Part shown: positions 46,626 through 57,379 of the stretch, piece by piece
Layout: every line of letters starts with the position of its first letter
How positions within the stretch are numbered: the stretch's first letter is position 1
Source: Bidens hawaiensis
Lineage: Eukaryota; Streptophyta; Magnoliopsida; Asterales; Asteraceae
NCBI GenBank assembly: GCA_021521415.1
Contig: JAIQDT010002996.1
Coordinates: 1-64,000 of the forward strand
DNA length: 64,000 nucleotides
Reading direction: 5' to 3'
Made by a program: the position numbers and the translations under genes
The notes under the pieces: model-generated
The model's database searches: none
Told to the model about the DNA's origin: nothing
The model's input: only the letters and a program-made list of their open reading frames with translations

Positions 46626-47045
46626 CAGTGGCGAAGCTTGGACTGAGATACCGGGGGAGGGGGGCGAACTCAAAACGTATTAAAAAAAATTCAAAAACGA
46701 GAGTGGCCGGGCTCAAATTTTAGAACGAAAACGGCTAAATTTACACTAAGTATAAAAAATTTCTGCCGAAAACGGGTAAATTTACACTACCGCGCAAAAA
46801 AACAGTGGGGGCCGGGCTCAAATTTTAGAATGAAAACGGCTAAATTTACACTACGTATACAAAATTTCTGCCGAAAATGGGTAAATTTACACTACCGCGC
46901 AAAAAAACAGAGGGGGTCGGGCTCAAATTTTAGAACGAAAACGGCTAAATTTACACTACGTATACAATTTCGGACGAATATACACTACCACGCAAAAAAA
47001 CAGGGGGGCCGGGGCCACCCGGGCCCTAACTATACTTCGCCATTG
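46626..47045. mobile_element. hAT-type MITE with internal 105-bp tandem repeats
   Basis: The ends CAGTGGCGAAGCTTGG and inverted CAATGGCGAAGTATAG relate it to the element at 31709-31924. The flanking 8-mers GCTTACTA and CTCACACT do not match, so the target duplication is decayed or the edges are off. Internally a 105-bp unit starting GCTCAAATTTTAGAACGAAA begins at 46711, 46816 and 46921; the third copy is shortened. Confidence 0.75.
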
Positions 47046-48018
47046 CTCACACTTATACATGGTTTGTGATTAAAAAAAACGTTGCATTTTTTACCTACAT
47101 AAGGTGTTATTCAAAAGTGTGATTTCGACCATAATTATTGTTCCAATATGTTTAGAATAGCTATTGAATTATGTTTGAGTGAATTTAAAATATGCTCAAT
47201 TGCATTAATAGTTTAAAAATTATACATTTTGACTTATTTTGAGCAAACGACAAAATTTTGATAAATCGTTTCCATGATTAACCAACCAGTGTTTCGAAAG
47301 TCTTTGAGCATGTATCAAAATTAGTTATGGTCAAAAGATTGATAAAGAGTTGATTTTTGCGATAAGAAATATGTTCAAATTGGGAAAATTGTGTTTTGGA
47401 TGTGTTATTAATCATGAATTGATTTTTCAATAAGTTTTGGTTAATTGTAAAAGCTCGTATATATATAATTCATTAGCATAAAACTTAAAAAATAATCATC
47501 CATGCAAACTCGTGATTATAATTTGAGTATTCCTTCTTACATTTGAATTAGATAGCACATAAACATGTTAAGTAGTAGGTACTTCAATCGGATTTGAAAA
47601 AATCAGAATTCAAATCGAACCAATATCAAATTCCAAAGTTGACTTTATTTTTTGAGTATTCAGACAACTTAATTATGATTTCGTATTTCAAAACAAATTT
47701 GAGTTTATAATTTTCGCTTTGATTTGAATATTTAAATTCAAACTTTATATATGAGCTGATTTTGCTTATATAAGAATACATTAGAACTCGTGTATTATAC
47801 GAGTTGGAAAATATCAATACAAAAAATTGTTAAATTTTTATGTACAACTTGTAAGTGAAAAATGTATCACATGTATTAATATTAATGATTTTAAAAAGAA
47901 AAAAAATCAAACCTATAAAAAATTAGTATATAATTGAGTTTTGAAAATACATTAATTACTATTTAATATAATTTGATCTCTTTAGTACGGAGTATTTGAT
48001 TTGGAAAAAAAAGTTATA
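47046..48018. other. AT-rich intergenic DNA, no gene seen
   Basis: Only short frames with no recognisable domain, for example 47626-47817 on the minus strand. Confidence 0.55.
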
Positions 48019-48026
48019 TAATTAAA

Positions 48027-48535
48027 CGGTGTTGCAAATTGTACCCCCTCCTATACTATTTTTACTAAATGTACACCCGTTGAATTTATCAAATCAATTA
48101 TCATTTCTTCTTAACATTATTTATATACATATTAATTCTTTTAACATTTTGTTTCACTTAATAGCCTCCACAAAATATATCAAATTAAAATCTGTTTTGT
48201 TATTATTAATTATTTTTATTATTATCATTGTAAATACTAATAATATTTTTTATTATTAATAGTATCAATATTACTATCAGTCTTTTACACACACACATAT
48301 AAATATAATAATGCATCGACAGTGGAATAATAAATATTATCATGACCAAGGACAGTAAAAAAATAAAATAAAACATTATAGAAATAAAAAAATAAAAATA
48401 AAACTTTCAAAGAGAGACAATAAAATTTTAAAAATGTTAGAGGTTGGTAATATGTCAAAAAAAGTTGCTCAATGAAGTCAAAGTTCAATGGAGGAGTATG
48501 GCAAGTAAGAGAGGGGGTATATTTAGCGTAGCCCG
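48027..48535. mobile_element. 509-bp hAT-like non-autonomous element
   Basis: The ends are CGGTGTTGCAAATTGTACCC and, inverted, CGGGCTACGCTAAATATACC, both followed by CCCTC. They are flanked by a perfect 8-bp duplication TAATTAAA (48019-48026 and 48536-48543). The interior is AT-rich without coding potential. Confidence 0.75.
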
Positions 48536-48543
48536 TAATTAAA

Positions 48544-48981
48544 GTTCAAAGTTTTGTTTTTAATTAAAGACGCTTAAAATAAATATGTTTTATTAGTATA
48601 ATTACTATTTTCTTTATAAATAACTCATTGTTAATAGATAAAATATGTATTTAATAAAAGAGTGAGACAGAGAGGATATAGAGACACATATGACATTCGA
48701 ATTTCTTTTTTGTAATAGACCATTTATATTTCTGCTATGTATTGAAGGATTTCTTCGAAATCTGTGCCACACTATTTGCATGTTGTTACCCCTATAGATT
48801 TCGTTTTTAACCCCACAACTTTTTACTAAAGAAATTTTCAAGTTTTGTTAATTGTACAATTGACCCCATGAATATCTTATTAATGGCACGTCACATTACA
48901 TGAATAACCCACAACTCTTTATACGATAACTCTAAAGTTTCATTAATTACATAATTAACCTTACAACTTTTTAATATAGTA
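48544..48981. other. AT-rich intergenic DNA
   Basis: It contains two similar stretches around 48790 and 48905 (CCCACAACTTTTTA and CCCACAACTCTTTATA), apparently an old short duplication. No gene was seen. Confidence 0.4.
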
Positions 48982-49235
48982 CTCCCTCCGTCCCATTATA
49001 AGTGTCATAGTTTGACTTTTCAAGTCTTTCTTTTGCAAACTTGACCGTAAATATTTTTGTTCGTGTCATATAATACTTGATGAAAATTATATCAATGTAA
49101 AATACATTTAACACCCAATCCATTCATATATTTACATCAAGTATTATATAACACAAACAAACATATTGTCGGTCAAAGTTAAATATGAAATACTTGAAAA
49201 ATCAAACTATGACACTTATAATGGGACGGAGGGAG
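48982..49235. mobile_element. Stowaway-type MITE (Tc1/mariner), 254 bp
   Basis: It has the classic terminal inverted repeats CTCCCTCCGTCCCATTATAA and, inverted, CTCCCTCCGTCCCATTATAA, with TA target duplications at 48980-48981 and 49236-49237. TIR similarity extends inward through AGTGTCATAGTTTGA. Confidence 0.95.
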
Positions 49236-49389
49236 TAACTCTCAAGCTCCATTAAGCCACACACGTAACTTCACACGTTTTTAATATGGTCACCGGCCTA
49301 CCAACTGAAGTCACACCTCATACCAGATGGTTTTTTTCCACTATATATAAAGGTTCTCATCGCAACCGTAAGAACGCGAACCAGTTTGA

Positions 49390-49546
49390 TGTATTAGTAA
49401 CTCAACAACAATAACATAAATCAATATGAATGCCTTGTTTTTCTATCATTATTACTTTTCATATATTCTCCAAATTAACTTGTTTTATAATGATGACCTT
49501 TAATTTATTTAAGTAACTCAATAATAGTATTAGAAACGTTTTGTTC

Positions 49547-49595
<49 letters not shown>

Positions 49596-49770
49596 GCTGT
49601 TGCTGCTCCTGCTGTTTTTTTTCCATGTATTCTTTAAATTAGCTTGCTTTTCAATGATGGCATTTGATTTATTCGAGTAACTCAATAACAATACCATAAA
49701 CGTTTTGTTTTTCTGTTAATATTACTTTTCCATATATTCTTCAAATTAGCTTGCTTTTTAATGATGACAT
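49390..49770 (+). repeat. Imperfect tandem units with an (ATT)n microsatellite
   Basis: AAATTAACTTGTTTTATAATGATGA-like blocks start near 49472, 49636 and 49743, alternating with AGTAACTCAATAACAATA blocks. The interval between the first two is enlarged by ~15 TTA units (49552-49597) followed by TGCTGTTGCTGCTCC. Confidence 0.75.
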
Positions 49771-49847
49771 GGGACCAATATGATTCTAGCATTTTCATAT
49801 CACACGGAATTAGTATTTTATAGTTAACTTTATAATCATAACAATTA

Positions 49848-50184
49848 GACCATGTGTAGTGGCAACGTTGCTACCAACGTTTTGACCGAAAACGCGGGGG
49901 TACACCGCCCCCCCCCCCCCCCCCTGCGTTATAGGATATGTTATTTTGGCTGCGTTGTATACAAAACGCAAGAAATGGCACACAAATCCAAAAAAATAGC
50001 TGTTGGGGCCATTTGGAGCCGTTGGATTATATTAAAATTGATAATGACTGGGCGCCACGTGGCGCATAACCCCTGATAGTGGAGAGTTATGACTACAGCC
50101 TGTTTTTGTACAAAACCATAACTCTGACTGGGCGCCACGTGACGCATAACCCCTGGTAGTGAAGCTTTACGACTACACATGGTC
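49848..50184. mobile_element. PIF/Harbinger-type MITE, 337 bp
   Basis: The ends are GACCATGTGTAGTGG and, inverted, GACCATGTGTAGTCG, flanked by TTA duplications (49845-49847 and 50185-50187). Internally CTGGGCGCCACGTGGCGCAT occurs twice (near 50048 and 50129), and there is a run of 17 C (49908-49924). Confidence 0.82.
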
Positions 50185-50406
50185 TTAGTAGTTGGCTTAA
50201 CTTCTTTTTCTTACACTTTACTTCATTATTTCAGTTCAATCGGTTACATATCTTTACTTCATTATTTCATACACTTTACTTCATTAATATCATACTTATA
50301 TATAATAATAAAAAACTATTAAATACTGTATTTAAAATTTATATATTAATTCAATTAATAATCTTTTTATATTATTTATTCACTTTACACTTTAATCACT
50401 TATTTC

Positions 50407-51070
50407 TAGGGCCGTCCAAACCGCTCGTCGCTCGAACTTGCTCGCCGCTCGCTCGAAAATTGCTCGAAAAATGCTCGCTCGTTTTTTCGCTCGATTGAAA
50501 ATGAGCCGCTCTGCTCGGTTCGGTTTGTAAACGAGCCAAGCAACGAGCAAGGGTCTGCTCGGTTCGGTTCGGCTCGAATATTTTTAATTTATTTTATATA
50601 TAATTATATATGAACAAATATATAAATATATAGACAAAACATATAAGCTTACAATTATTTTTACCCCTTTAAAATTTTCATATTCCATCAATTTTATAGT
50701 TTTATTTGTTCGATTCAAGTTTTTAGCATACTAAAAGTTTGTTTACATGATCATTATATCTCACTATAAACTTACTTTTAATAGAAATTTACCATATATT
50801 ACATGTTTGTCTAAAAACTACTAATTTATTTATAAAATATATATTATTTACAACCTTCAAATTTGTTTCTTATTGAAAATTTTAAATTGAAAACTAAATA
50901 AATAATGCTCGAAATCGCTCGATGTTGGATCGAAAAATGCTCGATTCGATTTTGGCTCGTTTCGGTTTTCGCTCGGTTCGAATTTCAGCCGTTCGGTTCG
51001 GTTCGGTTGTAAACGAGCCAAGCAACGAGCAGCCCTTCGCTCGGTTCGGCTCGGCTCGTGAACAGCCCTA
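50407..51070. mobile_element. hAT-like element rich in GCTCG words, 664 bp
   Basis: The ends are TAGGGCCGTCCAAACCGCTC and, inverted, TAGGGCTGTTCACGAGCCG. They are flanked by a perfect 8-bp duplication CTTATTTC (50399-50406 and 51071-51078). Both termini are composed of reiterated GCTCGGTTCG words around an AT-rich centre. No transposase is present. Confidence 0.88.
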
Positions 51071-51078
51071 CTTATTTC

Positions 51079-53344
51079 ATCATGTTTAATTAAGTGATCT
51101 AGACATTTTATATTTAAAAGTTAGTATATCTATAATATTATTCTATACTCTAAACATGTGTTTATACTTGTTACTTTCACATTATCGCAAATTTTTATAA
51201 CTCAATTTATCAAATTATTTAATTTATTTATTACAAAATACATTTTAATTTAGTAATTGTTAATTTAATATATTTTTTATTTTCTTGCGTAGTTCCTAAT
51301 TTAGTAATTAACATCCGTAATTTAACTGCGTACCAAAATAAAAAACCCATATTATGAAATAGTTACTAACTATCCTATAAGTTATATTTCTAATTTTATA
51401 ACTAGACAATCTAAAAATACATGTTTTCTCTAAACAAGCTTAAACATATTAAAAGTTATTTATATTATAATTTTTATTATTTTTAATCGTTATAAAACTC
51501 ATTATTAAGACAATAAATAATATATTTTCACAATTGTTTTCAATTACCTAACATTTTTTTTCTTCATAATTTTAACTACATACCTAATTTTAAAAATTCA
51601 ATTTTTAACTTTTTTATTAATAACCATATCAAAAATAAATATATCTTTAAGGAAAGAATCTCAAATTAGTTTTAAAAATTCAAGATATATCATAAAGTTT
51701 AAATTTATAAAAGTCTAATTGATATCATATGTGTGTGTATATATTTGGTTTATATGTTACGTTGTTTATAAAATATAGGTAGTAAAAAAGGAATACAACA
51801 ACAAATAATATCAGTTTATCAACTAATTGCTTATTTTTAAATTCTTGTAAATTGTACTATACGATGTCTTTCTATTAACGGTGTATGATAAGTGTATTGC
51901 TATTTTTATTTTGGTTATTTAGTAAATATTTTTTTAATTAGTTATATGTGTAGTACACGAGTCTTTAGCTAGTATCATATATTTAGTTAAGAGTACATGT
52001 CATTAACATACTAATCACACACCACTATTGATTAGATGTTACACGACCATTTTTTACCATTTGTTTACATGGTTATGTGGTCGTTTAACTTTCCAAAACT
52101 AAATGTACATTTAAAAGTTACAACAACTATGACGGGCATAAAAGTCTCCCAACACAATAAAAAATTAAAAACACCCTACATTATTCTTTTTGGTATAGTT
52201 GGATCACTGTCATCTATGAAAACTGTCGAAGCTGGTCTGTTAACTAAAGAGAAAAAAAACCCAATAATTCCAACGACTTGGTTGTTGCATTAAACAAAAG
52301 TCGACTCGTTATTTTAATATAGCATTTAACACTTGGCAATATATTTTTGGTGTACTTGATTTTTCTTTAAAACATTACAATATTGAAATTTAAGGGAGTC
52401 GTTTAGTTCAAAGAATGTTAATTGGGGTAACTTTATAGAATAATAATCAAGATTCACTATTGTTCAAATAAAACCATTAAGTGAAACTTGAATGACTGAA
52501 TTAGGATAATGATATAATTAGAACAGTGGTTAAACTTGGTTATTATTATATGAAATTTTCCTGTATTAGAAAGTATAAAGTTAAATTCGAATTTTTTCCA
52601 ATAAAATTTGATAAAATGTTTGGTTGGAAGTTCAAGAAAAATAATTAGCAAGTAAAAGATGTTTAATTACAAATTTTTCCTTCAAATAAAATAACCTTAT
52701 TTTCCCACCCTCCCCTTTATTTATTTATTTCTTTTAATAAACACTTTCCCTTACCATTACAGAATACACTAACTATTTTTAGGCTAGCTTTTGGTCGATT
52801 TCAAAACCTGAGTCAAACTTTAGGGGCAGTGGTTTAGTTATCTGGTCGCTTATCGAAATCTAAGTCGGAGTTTGTAGAGGCTAGTTATTTTGTCACAATT
52901 GAATGAGTCTTAATCAAATTTGAGGCTTGATAGCATGAATCTTCACTAAAACTATAGGAGTTTTGTAGTCATACCGAGGTTTCCCATTTATAGCCTAATG
53001 GGTGGAGTGTTATTGGACCAGAAGTCGCTTTCGGAATATCCTTTTAGTCCCCTCTGTGACCGACACAATGGAGATAACGGAGGACTTTTCACGCGAGACC
53101 CATAGTGCAGCATGCCTGTCTTCTTTACACGGTTGTTGTAATCGTACATTTTGTACATGCGGCGTCACCCAGTTGTGCTATCTAGCCCTGCATAGTTATT
53201 GTCTGGTACCGTCATAGTGGTCCCGCGCGCACCTTCTATTTAGCTGGCGCTTCCAGATTAATCTTCCAACAGCTCTTTGGTGTTTTCCTTTCAACGATTT
53301 CAGCCCTTCTAACATAAACAAAAATGACAAGTTTTGAAAACCGG
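51079..53344. other. AT-rich intergenic DNA, no gene supported
   Basis: The frame at 52036-52293 (85 codons) has no recognisable domain. 53000-53340 becomes GC-richer without a clear gene or repeat boundary. Confidence 0.5.
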
Positions 53345-54342
53345 TGAAGAGGTAGGACCCAGCAGAGCCCAGTTGGACCCGCAAGACTCACCTTGAAGAA
53401 GGACGTCTGCGCAGAAACCAACTGGATCCGCAGGACCCACCATGCTCAGAGACGTGACGTCCTTACGCGCAGTACGCAAGCTGTTCCCGCAGGAAATGCC
53501 TCCCAATGGTGAAGGACTCCTCCTGTTCCCGCAGCTTCGGATACACGCCATCAGGGAAGGCCACCCGCGCAGCAAGGCTACACGCACAAGGCACTTAGCT
53601 CTCAATCACTCAGTGTCACCTGAAGGAATGAGCAAAGCCGGGAACAATCACGCACAAGGGCGGGAGGGGGAATACTCCCGCCCAAATAAGCCAGTCCGTA
53701 CGATACGGGAAGATCTTCTGTACTGTACCTGACGAGGTATGGGCAAAAGATCTGACTAAAGATACGACAGCTTATTGACAACAGTATGGCGAGCAGCATG
53801 CTCCTGTACTGTATGTCACTATTAGCCGCTGCCTACTCACCAACTACTGCCATACCACGTGCATAGCCGGCAGTTGGTGGAAAAGGAATAGTACACAGCA
53901 GGCCTGGTCACTATCAGCCGCTGCCTACCCACCAACTACCAGCAAGGCACGTGCGTAGGCCACTGTTGGTGGAACAGGAATACTATTGCAGCCGGCCACA
54001 CCTCCTTGGAAACCTACATTCGGCTATAAATACCACAAATGGTATGATCATCTTATCTTAACACATTACCATCATATCTTAACAAATCTTATCATATTAT
54101 ACCTGATATCTGCTCTAGCAATCTCTTAATATACATTTATATTTAAAGAGCAATCTAGTCTGATTCTCACGCCGGAGGGTGGTCACAAGGAGGAACCCCC
54201 CCATTTCAGTGACAAGCTCACGGTGTCTGTTTTGCAGGTTATCAGAAGAACCATCTTTACCGGGTCTAACCCCTCGTGGGAAACATCTATCTAACCCCCA
54301 GGTTACCCGTAATCTGCCCGGGGTCCGGTTAGTGTTTCTTCA
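53345..54342 (+). repeat. 5' LTR of the Tat-like element
   Basis: 998 bp with TGAAGA/TCTTCA ends. CGGCTATAAATACC near 54021 looks like a TATA box for the genomic RNA. A duplicated ~110-bp motif (CTATTAGCCGCTGCCTACTC and CTATCAGCCGCTGCCTACCC, near 53819 and 53911) lies upstream of it, the usual place for enhancer repeats. Confidence 0.94.
54014..54030 (+). promoter_or_regulatory. Probable LTR TATA box
   Basis: CTATAAATACC lies about 315 bp before the end of the 5' LTR, preceded by the duplicated 53819/53911 motif. The identical sequence occurs in the 3' LTR near 62645. Promoter function is inferred from consensus and position. Confidence 0.6.
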
Positions 54343-54343
54343 T

Positions 54344-54358
54344 TGGCGCCATCCGTGC
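54344..54358 (+). promoter_or_regulatory. Primer-binding site of the Tat-like element
   Basis: TGGCGCCATCCGTGC begins one base after the LTR terminus. It differs from the initiator-Met type used by the other two elements. The TGGCGCC start is common in Tat/Athila-type elements, but I cannot assign the tRNA from sequence alone. Confidence 0.7.
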
Positions 54359-54406
54359 ATAAAGCTAGAACTTAAATTTCTCCAGTTTTTTCAAACTTCT
54401 GGAAAG

Positions 54407-55855
54407 ATGGTTAAAGAAACTCCGGTAACCACAACCCCAGCTACTGGGGGGAATACCGGTTACACAGTCTTTACAAACACTACCCCGGTTACCCAAGCCG
54501 GGGCAAGTGAAGTAAATTTTACGAACACTACCCCAGCTGGGGCAAGTGCAGTAAATAATCGCTCACTGGGATTCACCGATACCCAGTTAGAGAAACGAAG
54601 ACTCCCCCGCCAAACACTCGATGAAGTTAAGGCATGGGCGGAGGCACGTCAGAAAGAATTCCAAGCTGAGTTGGACGAACGCTTGCGTTCCGTCCAACAG
54701 GCTGACGAATTCGAAGAATACTTGGACGATGACTCGGAGGAATCCGACTCCGACGCGAACCCTCGCCATAGGGCAAAAGGGAAGCGTAAGGAAACGGACT
54801 CCCAACCGAGAAGGCATTTTGGAGAAGCCTTCAAACCAAAAAACACAGGTGGAAGTCCACGTGATTTCTCCAAAACATTCAGACCAAACGTTGCAAATGC
54901 GGGAACGTCCAAATTTGCAAGGGACATTGCGGAAGCAATTGCCCCAAAAAGTGCCAAACAAATGTCCAGCATAGGCACATATGATGGTATATCTGACCCA
55001 GATGATCATTTGAACAGATTCATAGCGGGGGCAACCGTCAGTAGTTGGACGGAACCTACGTGGTGCTACATGTTCCAAATGACGCTTGTTGGGGCTGCTA
55101 GAGCGTGGTTCGATCGTCTACCGGTCAACCACATCTACGACTGGGCAGACTTCCAACAGAAGTTTAGCCAACACTTCAGCCAGCAAAGAAAGTATACCGA
55201 GGAGCAATGGACAATCCTCAAATGCATTCGAGAGGAAGATGAATCTTTGCTAGACTTCATCACTCGCTTCAATTCGAAGAAGCTAAGTCTGGGTAACATT
55301 AGCGAAGATCTTGTTCGCGCTGCCTTTATCCAGGGCGCGAACGACCCAGAGCTCATCCGCACCTTAACGGGTAAAGATGGCATGCCATCCACATGGGATG
55401 CCATCATGACAGCAGCTAAACGCTTTGCGGAAACGGAGAAGCAACTGGGTAGAGATCTCCCACAGAGCACAAACCTCTACACCCAGAAAACAAGAGAAGA
55501 CAACGTCCTTACCGCCCGATTAAACAAAAAGCGAAAGCTAGGCATTTGGCAGTCAAGGGTAAACTTTGACACCTCATCCGGCTTGCAGCATCGGTTAGGC
55601 GGAAGGGATAACGTACAGTCAAACAAGAACTCCAGATGGATGCCGCTCACCAAAAGCGTCACCGAGATATTCGCTACTGAGGAGCTCCCATGGCCAAAGC
55701 CTCAAATAATCCGACATCGTCACAATGCTGATCGGAGCAAATACTGTGACTTTCACAGGACAAAAGGCCACAGCACCGAAGAATGCATAGACGTAAAGGA
55801 CATGGTCGAAGCATTTGTCAGAGATGGGACGCTCGCGCACCTCGTGGCGCAATGA
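54407..55855 (+). CDS. Gag polyprotein of the Tat-like element, intact (482 aa)
   Basis: I chose the ATG at 54407 because the frame upstream of it lies in the LTR and primer-binding site. The N-terminus is Thr/Pro-rich, then an acidic EEYLDDDSEESDSD stretch. The capsid-type gag domain covers about residues 190-360 (YDGISDPDDHLNRF, ARAWFDRLPVNHIYDWADF, FSQHFSQQRKY, LLDFITRFN, AAFIQGANDPEL). The nucleocapsid end has a single zinc-binding pattern, YCDFHRTKGHSTEEC. There are no internal stops or frameshifts. It would package genomic RNA of this and related elements. In complete relatives pol follows directly, but here the frame ends and nearly all of pol is missing. Confidence 0.92.
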   Translation: MVKETPVTTTPATGGNTGYTVFTNTTPVTQAGASEVNFTNTTPAGASAVNNRSLGFTDTQLEKRRLPRQTLDEVKAWAEARQKEFQAELDERLRSVQQADEFEEYLDDDSEESDSDANPRHRAKGKRKETDSQPRRHFGEAFKPKNTGGSPRDFSKTFRPNVANAGTSKFARDIAEAIAPKSAKQMSSIGTYDGISDPDDHLNRFIAGATVSSWTEPTWCYMFQMTLVGAARAWFDRLPVNHIYDWADFQQKFSQHFSQQRKYTEEQWTILKCIREEDESLLDFITRFNSKKLSLGNISEDLVRAAFIQGANDPELIRTLTGKDGMPSTWDAIMTAAKRFAETEKQLGRDLPQSTNLYTQKTREDNVLTARLNKKRKLGIWQSRVNFDTSSGLQHRLGGRDNVQSNKNSRWMPLTKSVTEIFATEELPWPKPQIIRHRHNADRSKYCDFHRTKGHSTEECIDVKDMVEAFVRDGTLAHLVAQ

Positions 55856-55864
55856 ACGCTGAGC

Positions 55865-56080
55865 AGGCTGATGCGTGTAGAACCCCAGCTGGGGAAAACA
55901 CGAATAAAATTCCAGCTTCAATGTGGAGACTACATGCTGCGTAAAGAACGAGATCCTGAACCAGGTGCGTATCGGCTCGATGGCACTCCCATCCCAACAA
56001 CATGGAAGGGAGCTCAATTACACAGTTTGCATGTAGATCAATTCCAAATTTGTAAAGAAAAGGCCAAGAGCCACTTCTAA
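55865..56080 (+). pseudogene. Remnant of the integrase C-terminus
   Basis: Within a 69-codon frame, residues DYMLRKERDPEPGAYRLDG and then IPTTWKGAQLHSLHV match the very end of Tat-type pol. There the integrase tail has a GAY-x-L ... P-x-W-x-x-x-x-L pattern. It starts only a few bases after the gag stop, which places the internal deletion junction between ~55856 and ~55915. Everything from protease through the integrase core has been lost. Confidence 0.7.
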
Positions 56081-57170
56081 TGGAAATGATTCTCCTTAGA
56101 ACATCGACGCTGATGATTTTACATTTATACTTTATGAACTATCAACACTGATGCCGGTTTTCACCGCATACATAAGTGTGAAAGTCGTTGCATGGGGAAG
56201 GCGGCAAAACCTGCATAAACCCAAAAAACGGCAAACTTTCACGCAGGTCAGTTGAAGGGGAAAGGTTCAGTCATCCCACTAAATGAAAGTGCCGGTCTAT
56301 CCGCATGAATCATGAGAGGAAACTGAACACTAACCTATTAACAACCGCGCGTCGAACGGTTAATTTATTCAACACGGATATGCCGGTTTTCACCGCATAA
56401 TTACGTGGAAAGTCGTTGCGTGGGGAAGGCGGCAAAACCCGCATAAACCCAAAAAACGGCAAACCTTCACGCAGGTCAGTTGAAGGGGAAAAGTTCAGTC
56501 ATCCTACTAAATGAAAGTGAAGTGTCGGTCTATCCGCATGAATCATGATAGAGGAAACTGAACACTAACCTATTAACAACCGCGAGTCGAACGGTTAATT
56601 TATTCAACACGGATATGCCGGTTTTCACCACATAATTACGTGGAAAGTCGTTGCATGGGGAAGGCGGCAAAACCCGCATAAACCCAAAAAACGGCAAACC
56701 TTCACGCAGGTCAGTTGAAGGGGAAAAGTTCAGTCATCCCAATAAATGAAAGTGCCGGTCTATCCGCATGAATCATAGAGGAAACTGAACACTAACCTAT
56801 TGACAACCGCGCGTCGAACGGTTAACTTATCCTAAACACTTAGAAATTTCAAAAAATATGAGGAAAACCTCCACGCAGCTCAGATATAGGTAAAGTTTAG
56901 CCATCCTACTAAGTGCAAGTGACGGTCCTACCCACGCAATCACGAAAGAGGAAGCAAAACTTCAACCTATTATCTACCACGTTCAAAAGTTAACTTATCC
57001 TAAACACTTAGAAATTTCAAAAAAGATGAGGAAAACCTCCACGCAGGTCAGATGTAGGTAAAGTTTAGCCATCCTAGTAAGTGCAAGTGACGGTCCTACC
57101 CGCACAATCACGAAAGAGGAAGCAAAACTTCAACCTATTATCTACCACGTTCAAAGGTTAACTTATTCTA
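56081..57170 (+). repeat. Two families of tandem repeats after gag
   Basis: Units beginning TGCCGGTTTTCACC start at 56152, 56381 and 56616 (229 and 235 bp apart) and include AGTCGTTGC, GGGGAAGGCGGCAAAACC and CACGCAGGTCAGTTGAAGGG. They pass into a related but diverged pair of 168-bp units starting TAAACACTTAGAAATTTCAA at 56833 and 57001, which share CACGCAGGTCAG and GTCCTACCC words. No protein is encoded. Confidence 0.9.
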
Positions 57171-57379
57171 CACTTGGAAAATTGCTAATTTAAACTAAAG
57201 TATGCAAGTCATATAACGTTTATAAAGCAAGGAATCCAGTGAAAGTAGCGGTCTTACCCGCAAAAAGATTTATATTTCACAATGATTCATTACAAGAATG
57301 GCCGGGTAACTACCCGCCTACAAGAAAATAAATCTATACAAGCTAAATCTATCCTAGCAGTGGGAAGGGATCCTCAGGA

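Noticed and set aside
52036..52293. 85-codon plus-strand ORF
   Set aside because: No domain, no similar copy, no splice or promoter context, and AT-rich surroundings.
53442..53732. 96-codon plus-strand ORF, repeated at 62063-62353, and the opposite frames at 53309-53605 and 62014-62226
   Set aside because: These are LTR copies of the Tat-like element; recurrence is due to the LTR pair and no domain is recognisable.
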